NCBI GenBank assembly: GCA_013041585.1
Contig: JABEVM010000221.1
Coordinates: 1-9,923, forward strand
Direction of reading: 5' to 3'
From: Chlamydiota bacterium
Lineage (GTDB): Bacteria > Chlamydiota > Chlamydiia > Chlamydiales > Rhabdochlamydiaceae
Length of the DNA: 9,923 nucleotides
This document shows, piece after piece, positions 1 to 6,683 of this stretch. Position 1 is the stretch's first letter. Every line of letters begins with the position of its first letter. Both the position numbers and the translations under genes were made by a program. Under the pieces are notes generated by a model. It ran no database searches and was not told where the DNA came from. It saw only the letters and a list, made by a program, of their open reading frames with translations.

Positions 1-1
1 A

Positions 2-49
2 GAATATATCGTAAAAGATGGCGATGTGATTCTCTTTTTCCACAATTAA
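2..49 (+). CDS. ychF: YchF/Ola1-type GTPase, C-terminal 15 codons only
   Basis: This is the 3' end of a gene entering from the left edge. It reads EYIVKDGDVILFFHN and then TAA at 47-49. It resembles the conserved tail of the YchF/Ola1 P-loop nucleotidase, whose TGS domain typically ends in something like 'DYVVQDGDIMHFRFNV'. YchF is a cytosolic ATP/GTP-binding protein that associates with ribosomes. Context agrees: from memory, ychF (CT092) lies directly before sctU (CT091) in C. trachomatis. Only the tail is visible, so the G domain cannot be checked. The call rests on the tail motif plus gene order. Confidence 0.72.
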   Translation, partial: EYIVKDGDVILFFHN

Positions 50-66
50 TTCTTTCAATTTTTTTC

Positions 67-95
67 TTGACGCCTCCTGCCCTCTTCGCTAGAGT
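67..95 (+). promoter_or_regulatory. Predicted housekeeping promoter for the sctU-malQ operon
   Basis: A -35 hexamer TTGACG (67-72, 5 of 6 to consensus) is followed after exactly 17 bp by TAGAGT (90-95, 4 of 6). Transcription would start near 101-103, about 50 nt before the sctU ATG. It lies in the only sizeable gap before the operon, directly after ychF. No intrinsic terminator is seen after ychF, so read-through is also possible. Inferred from sequence only. Confidence 0.55.
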
Positions 96-127
96 ACAGA
101 AAAAACTGTACAAAAGTGCAGCTGTAC
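94..127 (+). promoter_or_regulatory. Cluster of CTGTAC/GTACAG inverted repeats, operator-like
   Basis: GTACAG (94-99), six A residues and CTGTAC (106-111) form a perfect 6-bp-arm inverted repeat overlapping the predicted -10 and start site. CTGTAC (106-111) then pairs with GTGCAG (116-121) across AAAA with one mismatch. GTGCAG abuts a third half-site, CTGTAC (122-127). There are therefore four half-sites in 34 bp. They could form a repressor operator, or small hairpins in the 5' leader. The unit 106-121 also fits CTGT-N8-GCAG, one base off the enterobacterial LexA-box pattern, but that resemblance may be chance. Confidence 0.45.
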
Positions 128-152
128 AACAGATCCTCTTCTTTGGAGCTCG

Positions 153-1226
153 ATGGCAGAAAAAACCGAACAGGCAACCCCAAAAAAATTGCGTGATGCA
201 AGGAAAAAGGGGCAAGTTGCCAAAGCACAAGATTTCCCATCCGCTGTCACCTTCATCGTATCTATGGCGGCAACGCTTGCCTCAGCAGGATTTCTGTTCC
301 AAATTCTAGCAACCTATATGATTTCTACTTTCCGATCGATCGGATCGGGAACGAATATGGAGTCTAAACTCTCAGGCAGCATCCTTCAAGCCTTCGACGT
401 CATCTTAAATGCCAGCTTACCGATTTTGATCATCACAGTAGTTTTTGGAGTTTTTACACACTTTATTGTGGTCGGCCCCGTCTTTTCAACGGAGGCTTTT
501 AAGTTCGATCTGAAAAGGCTCAATCCGATCACGAACATCAAAGAGATGTTCAAGTTCAAAACGATCTTTGAGCTATTAAAGTCTCTGCTCAAAATCACGG
601 GGGCTATGATCCTCATTTATACAGTTATTTGGAATAGTCTTCCTGAACTTGTGGCTACAGCTGGACTTCCTGTTCCTGCAATTGCAGAAATTTTTAGTGA
701 CTTCTTATTAAAAGTTATTGTAAGAGTGGGAATATTCTTTCTAATAGTGGCGGTGATCGACTTGATTTACCAAAAGAAGAATTTTGCCAAAGAAATGAAA
801 ATGGAAAAATTCGAGGTAAAGCAAGAGTTTAAGGATACAGAAGGCGATCCCCATATTAAGAGTAAGCGAAAACAGACAGCGCAAGAAGTCGCTTATCAAG
901 AAGGACCCCCTGCAGTAAAAAGAGCTAAAGCGGTGATTACAAATCCAGTTCACATCGCAGTAGCTATCGAATATTCTGCAGACAAGGAACCAGCGCCGCG
1001 AATAGTCACCATGGGAAAAGGTGTTATGGCAGATTTGATCATTAAAGCAGCCCAAGACTACCATGTTCCTATTATGCGTAATGTAACTTTAGCGCAGACT
1101 ATTTTCGAGAAAGGAGAAATTGGTAGATATATTCCAGAAGAAACGTTTCAAGCGGTTGCAGAGATTTTACAATGGATCACAGCAATGGAAACATCTGAAG
1201 AGACTAATTTGGGGATCTTTCAATGA
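153..1226 (+). CDS. sctU: Type III secretion export apparatus switch protein SctU (CdsU/YscU/FlhB family)
   Basis: Inner-membrane component of the type III secretion export apparatus. It switches substrate specificity after self-cleavage in its cytoplasmic domain. The 357-residue length is normal for the family. The N-terminus MAEKTEQATPKKLRDARKKG is the classic FlhB/YscU start. Four hydrophobic segments lie at about 31-50, 83-108, 145-165 and 185-205. They are followed by a charged linker (about 208-262) and the cytoplasmic domain. The cleavage motif is N264-P265-V266-H267, so Thr of the usual NPTH is replaced by Val, while Asn, Pro and His are kept. The start ATG has GGAG at 145-148, 4 nt upstream. 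The gene is first in the operon, and its stop overlaps the sctV start by 4 nt (ATGA). Confident family assignment. Confidence 0.95.
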   Translation: MAEKTEQATPKKLRDARKKGQVAKAQDFPSAVTFIVSMAATLASAGFLFQILATYMISTFRSIGSGTNMESKLSGSILQAFDVILNASLPILIITVVFGVFTHFIVVGPVFSTEAFKFDLKRLNPITNIKEMFKFKTIFELLKSLLKITGAMILIYTVIWNSLPELVATAGLPVPAIAEIFSDFLLKVIVRVGIFFLIVAVIDLIYQKKNFAKEMKMEKFEVKQEFKDTEGDPHIKSKRKQTAQEVAYQEGPPAVKRAKAVITNPVHIAVAIEYSADKEPAPRIVTMGKGVMADLIIKAAQDYHVPIMRNVTLAQTIFEKGEIGRYIPEETFQAVAEILQWITAMETSEETNLGIFQ

Positions 1227-3358
1227 AAAAGTTTATAGATCGCGCAGCCAGGTATCTAGCTAGCGATAGAATTATCAATACCATCAATCAATCAAGTGAA
1301 TTCCTACTTGCACTTTTTATGATCGTCATCATCATGATGATCATCATACCCGTATCTACAACCGTTCTAGATAATTTAATTGCTGTTAACCTTGCTGTAT
1401 CCGTCTCTCTTTTGATGGTCGCGCTCTATATCCCAAAAGCGGTTAACTTATCTATTTTCCCATCCGTTCTTTTGATTACAACACTCTTTAGACTCGGTAT
1501 CGAAATTTCTGCGACACGTATGATTTTGCTGCATGCCGATGCAGGTCATATCATCCACGCTTTCGGAAGCTTCGTGGTCGGAGGAAACTTTGTCGTGGGA
1601 GCGATCATCTTCTTGATCATCACCATCGTGCAGTTCCTCGTGGTGACAAAGGGTGCGGAAAGGGTAGCTGAGGTGGCAGCGCGTTTTACTTTGGACGCTA
1701 TGCCCGGAAAACAGATGAGCATTGACGCGGATATGCGAAGTGGTGTCATCGATGCAAACCAAGCTAGAGAGCTTCGATTAGCCCTGACCAAAGAAAGTCA
1801 ACTGTATGGGGCTATGGACGGCGCCATGAAGTTCGTAAAAGGAGACGTAATCGCTTCGATTATCATCGCAGTCATTAACATCGTGGGAGGACTCATTATT
1901 GGGGTTACCATGCATGGTATGACTCTTTACAAATCAGCGCAAATTTATACACTGCTCTCCATAGGTGGCGGTTTGATTGCGCAGATCCCCTCACTGATGA
2001 TCTCCCTTACTGCAGGTATTATAACAACAAGAGTTTCCAGCGAGAAGAAAGATAGCCATCTTGGAAAAGAAATTTCAACCCAATTGTTAAATCAGCCACG
2101 CGCAATTATGATCGCAGCTGGCGTGATCTTTGCCATGTCTTTCATCAAAGGGTTCCCGACCGCCATCTTTATCATTATTGCTACTGTGATTGGAGGCCTC
2201 GGCTACTACACGTGGAATAAAAGTAAGAAAGCCTTAGCAAAAAGTGCTCAAGCCCTGGGCGGTACCGGGGTTATGGAAACAGATGTAGAAGGTCATGCCG
2301 TCATCCGTGGTGGTGTTGATGAATACGCTCTTACCCTACCTGTAATTTTAGAGATTGGCAAAGATCTTTCAGCTCTTATCAAACAAGAGAAACAGGGCCC
2401 GAGCTTAGTAGAAGAGATGATCCCAAAAATGCGCCACGCCCTTTATCAAGATCTTGGTGTACGTTTTCCAGGTGTTCATGTACGTACCGATTCAGAGAAT
2501 TTAGAAAAAGATGAGTATGCGATCTTTTTGAATGAAGTTCCTATCATGAAAGGAAAGATCCTTAAAAGCTGTCTTCTTACCAATGAAAACCCCGACATTC
2601 TACGCCGTTATAATTTACCTTTCACCACTTCAAAAAACTCTCTTGGACAACCCTCTTTATGGGTAGAGATGAAATACCAAGAGATCATGGATAAATCAGG
2701 TATAAAATACTGGAAGCCGCTCGAAGTGATGATTTTGCATCTTTCTTACTTCTATCGCCAGCATGCGAGTGATTTCATCGGCATCCAAGAAATGCGTGGA
2801 ATTTTAGAATTCATTGAAAAATCCTATCCAGATCTTGTCAAAGAAGTGACAAGATTAATTCCCTTGCAAAAGCTTACAGAGATCTTTAAAAGGCTTGTCC
2901 AAGAGCAAGTCTCGATTAAAGATCTTCGCACCATCCTTGAAGCCTTGAGCGAATGGGCTCAGACTGAAAAGGACACAGTTCTTCTTACAGAATATGTACG
3001 TTCTTCCTTAAAGCGCTATATCAGCTATAAATATTCGCTCGGACAATCTGTTATTTCTGTGTATCTGCTCGATCCTGAGATTGAAGACATGGTACGTGGA
3101 GCGATCAAGCAAACATCCGCAGGTTCCTACTTAGCCCTCGACCCCGATTCTGTGCAGCTCATCATTCAAGCCTTTAGAAAAGTTGTTGTTCCAACGCCGA
3201 CTGGCGGACAGCCTCCTATTTTACTCACTGCGATCGACGTGCGCCGTTTTGTGCGTAAGCTGATCGAAGGAGAATACCCTGAAATGGCTGTCGTGTCCTA
3301 CCAAGAAATCGTCCCCGAGATACGCATACAGCCATTAGGAAGGATCCAGTTAACCTAG
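1223..3358 (+). CDS. sctV: Type III secretion export gate protein SctV (CdsV/LcrD/FlhA family)
   Basis: The large export-gate subunit forms a nonameric ring in the inner membrane, and its cytoplasmic domain receives chaperone-substrate complexes. The 711-residue length matches the LcrD/FlhA family. Hydrophobic segments fill about residues 26-345 (for example 28-44, 52-70, 80-92, 117-141, 207-227, 245-270 and 294-330). The FHIPEP-family loop at about 142-171 (TKGAERVAEVAARF through MPGKQMSIDAD) is well conserved. The soluble domain spans about 350-711 and ends with LTAIDVRRFVRKLIEGEYPE, typical of the family. The start overlaps the sctU stop, with GGGGA about 7 nt upstream, so translation is probably coupled. 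No truncation or frameshift is seen. Confidence 0.97.
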   Translation: MKKFIDRAARYLASDRIINTINQSSEFLLALFMIVIIMMIIIPVSTTVLDNLIAVNLAVSVSLLMVALYIPKAVNLSIFPSVLLITTLFRLGIEISATRMILLHADAGHIIHAFGSFVVGGNFVVGAIIFLIITIVQFLVVTKGAERVAEVAARFTLDAMPGKQMSIDADMRSGVIDANQARELRLALTKESQLYGAMDGAMKFVKGDVIASIIIAVINIVGGLIIGVTMHGMTLYKSAQIYTLLSIGGGLIAQIPSLMISLTAGIITTRVSSEKKDSHLGKEISTQLLNQPRAIMIAAGVIFAMSFIKGFPTAIFIIIATVIGGLGYYTWNKSKKALAKSAQALGGTGVMETDVEGHAVIRGGVDEYALTLPVILEIGKDLSALIKQEKQGPSLVEEMIPKMRHALYQDLGVRFPGVHVRTDSENLEKDEYAIFLNEVPIMKGKILKSCLLTNENPDILRRYNLPFTTSKNSLGQPSLWVEMKYQEIMDKSGIKYWKPLEVMILHLSYFYRQHASDFIGIQEMRGILEFIEKSYPDLVKEVTRLIPLQKLTEIFKRLVQEQVSIKDLRTILEALSEWAQTEKDTVLLTEYVRSSLKRYISYKYSLGQSVISVYLLDPEIEDMVRGAIKQTSAGSYLALDPDSVQLIIQAFRKVVVPTPTGGQPPILLTAIDVRRFVRKLIEGEYPEMAVVSYQEIVPEIRIQPLGRIQLT

Positions 3359-3367
3359 GAATAAACG

Positions 3368-4585
3368 ATGAGCGATCCTAATCCTCTTTCCATCAGCAAT
3401 ATCGGCGGCATCACCCCTATACACGGAAAAGTTCCCCCATCTCAAGCATTACAGAATCTCACTTCTCTACCTATCGTACAAAGGCCAAACGCGCAAGAAA
3501 CTTCGGAAATGCTCAACCCTACTTTTAATCCCCTTGCGGTGGCAAGACGTTTTGTCCCGCTCCAAGATCGCATGCGACGTATGCCCGCAAAGCAAGAAGA
3601 AGTGAAGCCGGAGCAAAAGCAAGAAGTTGAGTCGGAAGCGCAAATAGGTGAAGTCAAAAGCACAGAAGAAGTCATCGAACAATTTCAAAGAAAAAATCCA
3701 GAATTCCAAAGTAAAGACCTTTCTCTTCTTCGGGAAAAAATCAAGGATTCAGATTCCAAAGAAGACATTTTACGGAAGGTGCTCAGCCTATATCCAGATT
3801 TTACTCTGGCTGATGAAGCTCTCGACTTCCTACTTCAAACTACAGGCAGTGAGCTCAGAATAGCTGTTCAGGGAGCTAAAAACGATCTTAACGATCTTTA
3901 TTCTAGAGAAATCAAAGCAGGAAAAAATATTAGCGCAGAAGCGCTCGAATTTGCACAAAAAGGTCTAGGCAGTCCAACAGAGCTGCGCAACATGTACCGG
4001 GATATTACAGGAAATCCAAGAGATCCCCTGACTTTATTTGAAGAGCTATGTTCTCAATACGCTTTTGAACAGATGCGTACTGTAATTTTCTTTTTACTCC
4101 ATGCTTTAGGAAAAGATTTGAAAGCAAAGGGCCCTTCTATTTCTAGAGCAGAATTGCATAGGCTGATCACAGAAGCTAGGTCCTTGCAAGCCATTTTGGG
4201 AGTCTATCGATTTTTTAAGTTGCGCATACGCATGATCTTATCCACTTTTGATCGCAGTGGCCTTTCTCTGCCGAATAGAGTCACTTTTGAAATGCTAGCT
4301 AAGCAATTCATCAAACTATTACAAGAGCGCTACCCGTCCTTAGATAAAGCCTTAAAGCTTGCTGTTGAGCTAGGGATCAGTGAAGAACTGGTAGCCCAGA
4401 TCATCATCTTCACACACATGCGCGACGCGGTCAGGAATGTAGCTCCAAGATTGTTCCGTAATGATCAACATAGACAGGATATTTTAACGACATTTATGCA
4501 GCTGATCGAAGAACTAGATGAACAACTTGAAGAAGAAGATAGGGAAGAAGAAGAAAAGGAAAGAGAAAAAAAGGATAAAGAGTAA
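3368..4585 (+). CDS. copN: Type III secretion gatekeeper CopN/SctW (YopN/HrpJ-TyeA family)
   Basis: A secreted plug protein that holds back effector export until host contact. In Chlamydia, CopN also binds tubulin. The 405-residue protein has a low-complexity N-terminus (1-60, Ser/Pro/Asn-rich, suitable for a secretion signal and chaperone binding) and a Lys/Glu/Gln-rich linker (about 72-105). An HrpJ-like helical domain follows at about 100-275, then a TyeA-like domain at about 295-385. The last 25 residues (381-405) are almost entirely Glu, Asp, Lys and Arg, an unusual charged tail. AGGA (3357-3360), overlapping the sctV stop, lies 7 nt before the ATG. Identity rests on domain character plus position between sctV and a chaperone gene, as in C. 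trachomatis (CT089). Tubulin binding cannot be judged here. Confidence 0.87.
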   Translation: MSDPNPLSISNIGGITPIHGKVPPSQALQNLTSLPIVQRPNAQETSEMLNPTFNPLAVARRFVPLQDRMRRMPAKQEEVKPEQKQEVESEAQIGEVKSTEEVIEQFQRKNPEFQSKDLSLLREKIKDSDSKEDILRKVLSLYPDFTLADEALDFLLQTTGSELRIAVQGAKNDLNDLYSREIKAGKNISAEALEFAQKGLGSPTELRNMYRDITGNPRDPLTLFEELCSQYAFEQMRTVIFFLLHALGKDLKAKGPSISRAELHRLITEARSLQAILGVYRFFKLRIRMILSTFDRSGLSLPNRVTFEMLAKQFIKLLQERYPSLDKALKLAVELGISEELVAQIIIFTHMRDAVRNVAPRLFRNDQHRQDILTTFMQLIEELDEQLEEEDREEEEKEREKKDKE

Positions 4586-4588
4586 CCT

Positions 4589-5014
4589 ATGAGATCCTTT
4601 GAAAAATTACTTCAAGAAATCGGGAGTATTATTAACATTCCTATGCATGCAGAGGAAGGGCGTATTTGTCTTCTTGAAATCAACCATAACTTACGTATTC
4701 AAATCGAAGACGATCTAGTAAAACAAAAAATAGTAGTTGTTTGCTTTATCGCAGAAATTGCAGCAGGAAAATTCCGAGAAAATATTCTCAAAGAGGCGTT
4801 AAAGGCAAACTTTTTTTCTTCACGAATTGGCAATTTTGCTTATCTAGAAAAAAACAATTCTCTAAGCTTTTATACTTATGTTGAAAATACGATCTCCGCA
4901 GAAGAGATAAGTCTTGTCTTAGAAAGATGTATAACTGTTGGGAATAACTGGTATGAGGCTATAAGAAATTCGCAAATTCCAAATATTACACAAGAAAGCT
5001 CACAATTTTTTTAA
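4589..5014 (+). CDS. scc1: CesT/SycE-like type III secretion chaperone, likely Scc1 for CopN
   Basis: A small cytosolic class I chaperone, 141 residues, of the size and pattern of the CesT fold. A first helix (FEKLLQEIGSIINIP, about 4-18) is followed by alternating strands (ICLLEINHNLRIQIE, 26-40; KIVVVCFIAEI, 47-57), a helix (ENILKEALKANFF, 64-76) and another strand. A C-terminal helix follows at about 103-127 (AEEISLVLERCITVGNNWYEAI). Class I chaperones dimerise and bind the N-terminal segment of a cognate substrate. In Chlamydia, Scc1 works with Scc4 on CopN. The gene starts 3 nt after the copN stop, which supports CopN as partner. The upstream SD (AAAGAG, 4577-4582) lies inside the end of copN. 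Scc4 is not in this window. Confidence 0.8.
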   Translation: MRSFEKLLQEIGSIINIPMHAEEGRICLLEINHNLRIQIEDDLVKQKIVVVCFIAEIAAGKFRENILKEALKANFFSSRIGNFAYLEKNNSLSFYTYVENTISAEEISLVLERCITVGNNWYEAIRNSQIPNITQESSQFF

Positions 5015-5015
5015 T

Positions 5016-6638
5016 ATGACTGAAACCGAAAAAAGTAAACAAGAACTCCTAAGTAGCCCAACCGGCCCAATTTGGAAGAAGCTTGGAATTAAAGAAAGGC
5101 ACGGGATCGATGTTATTCTTTCCTCGCTCCATACAAAAAAAAGTTGTGGCATTGGAGAATACCTCGATTTGATCCCTCTCATCGATTGGTGTAAAAAAAT
5201 CCCCTTCGATGTCATTCAACTCCTTCCTCTTAATGATACAGGTTCTGATCCAAGTCCTTATAACGCTCAGTCATCTTGCGCGCTCCATCCTTTATTCCTC
5301 TCTCTTCACGCACTGCCCTACATTGATGAATTGCCAGAGATGCAAGCTAAGCTTTCTGAGATAAGAAAACTAACCGAGTCGCAAAGGGTCGAGTATCATA
5401 TCGTACAAATTCATAAACTTCATTGGCTAAGAAGTTATGTCGATCTCGTGCACAAAAAAATATACAAACAAAACTCTTTCCATGAATTTGTAAAAAACAA
5501 TCCTTGGGTTGAAAAATATGCTCTTTTCAAAGTTCTGAAAGAAGAACTAGGACAAAGCCAGTGGAAGTTTTGGCCAAGCGAGTTGCAAAATCTATCTGAA
5601 GCTGGTTTTACCGAGCTTTTCAAACGATACGCATCTCAAATGGTTTTCCCCATCGTTTTGCAATATCTTTGTTTTCAGCAGATGACGTACGTAAAAAAAT
5701 ATGCCAATGCACATGGCGTCTTACTCAAAGGCGACATTCCTATCCTGATCAGTCCAGATAGCGCAGATGTTTGGTCTCATCCTGAGCTTTTCGACAAAGA
5801 CCTCTCTGCCGGCGCCCCCCCTGATGCTTATAGTAACGAAGGCCAAAATTGGGGATTTCCTATCTTTCAATGGGATGAGATGGAAAAACAAAATTTCGCC
5901 TGGTGGAAAACAAGGCTGCGCGTCGCTTCAGACTTCTATGACATTTATCGTATCGATCACATAATCGGTTTCTTCCGAATTTGGGGCATTCATTTTGGTA
6001 AAAGCAGCAAAGAAGGAAAATACTATCCAGAAAATGCAGACCTTTGGATTCCACAAGGAAAAAAGCTTCTCTCTATGCTCATCTCTTCTTCTCCAATGCT
6101 TCCTATTGGTGAAGATTTAGGAAACGTTTCCGATGATATTCGAGAATGCATGAAACAGTTAGGGATCTGCGGAACTAAAATCATGCGTTGGGAAAGAGCT
6201 TGGAAACAAGATGGCCATTTTTATGACCTTCATGAATACCCTTCTTTGAGCATGACATCTGTATCAACCCATGATTCGGAAACACTAGATCTTTGGTGGA
6301 GGGATAGAGAGGACGAAGCTAGAGCCTACTCCGCTTCAAAAGGCTGGGAATATCAAAAAAAGTTTCTTCCACAATATAGAGTACAAATTCTTTGGGAAAG
6401 CCATCACACAAATAGCTTGTTCCATATCAATCTTCTCCAAGAATATTTAGGATTATTTCCAGAGCTTGTACACCTAAGTCTCGAGGACGAGCGGATCAAC
6501 GTCCCAGGCACTCTACTGCCGAGTAATTGGACATATCGTATTCTGCCCTCTATAGAACAGATCGCAGAAAATATACCGCTATCGCAGAAAATACAAAAAA
6601 TTATTTTTTCTAAAAAAATTGAATACATTTACAGTTAA
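5016..6638 (+). CDS. malQ: 4-alpha-glucanotransferase (amylomaltase, GH77)
   Basis: Transfers alpha-1,4-glucan segments between maltodextrins in the cytosol, serving glycogen/maltodextrin turnover. The 540-residue length fits GH77. Family features include GIGEYLDL (45-52), QLLPLNDTGSDPSPY (68-82), KGDIPILI (238-245) and NWGFPIFQW (278-286). The nucleophile is probably D314 in YRIDHIIGFFR, the acid/base E366 in IGEDLG, and the third carboxylate D420 in STHDSET. The tail LPSNWTYRI is also typical. The start is 1 nt after the scc1 stop (TAATATG). No Shine-Dalgarno is visible, so initiation is probably coupled. Its place behind scc1 reproduces the chlamydial arrangement (CT088-CT087). All catalytic residues are present. 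Confidence 0.95.
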   Translation: MTETEKSKQELLSSPTGPIWKKLGIKERHGIDVILSSLHTKKSCGIGEYLDLIPLIDWCKKIPFDVIQLLPLNDTGSDPSPYNAQSSCALHPLFLSLHALPYIDELPEMQAKLSEIRKLTESQRVEYHIVQIHKLHWLRSYVDLVHKKIYKQNSFHEFVKNNPWVEKYALFKVLKEELGQSQWKFWPSELQNLSEAGFTELFKRYASQMVFPIVLQYLCFQQMTYVKKYANAHGVLLKGDIPILISPDSADVWSHPELFDKDLSAGAPPDAYSNEGQNWGFPIFQWDEMEKQNFAWWKTRLRVASDFYDIYRIDHIIGFFRIWGIHFGKSSKEGKYYPENADLWIPQGKKLLSMLISSSPMLPIGEDLGNVSDDIRECMKQLGICGTKIMRWERAWKQDGHFYDLHEYPSLSMTSVSTHDSETLDLWWRDREDEARAYSASKGWEYQKKFLPQYRVQILWESHHTNSLFHINLLQEYLGLFPELVHLSLEDERINVPGTLLPSNWTYRILPSIEQIAENIPLSQKIQKIIFSKKIEYIYS

Positions 6639-6662
6639 TATCAAGTATTCTAGATTAGAATA
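6628..6662 (+). promoter_or_regulatory. Possible promoter with embedded 7-bp-arm palindrome, upstream of the transglutaminase-like gene
   Basis: TTTACA (6628-6633) and TAGATT (6651-6656) are 17 bp apart, a plausible -35/-10 pair overlapping the malQ stop. The -10 lies in a perfect inverted repeat, TATTCTA-GAT-TAGAATA (6646-6662). The palindrome is AT-rich and has no T-run after it, so it is a poor terminator. It could be an operator. This 45-bp gap is the first real break after sctU-malQ, so a second transcription unit may begin here. Weak evidence. Confidence 0.33.
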
Positions 6663-6683
6663 TGATTTATTAAAGGAAATTCT

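Noticed and set aside
1320..1350. ATC/ATG-rich near-palindrome at the start of sctV
   Set aside because: It encodes a run of Ile and Met in the first membrane segment, so the symmetry is explained by codon content.
1448..1791. Two minus-strand open frames of 81-104 codons inside sctV
   Set aside because: They are antisense shadows of a strongly conserved coding region, with no ribosome binding site and odd His/Asp-rich or Ser-rich composition.
6594..6620. A- and T-rich inverted stretch at the end of malQ as an intrinsic terminator
   Set aside because: It lies inside the coding region, has no GC-rich stem, and the T-run precedes rather than follows any stem.
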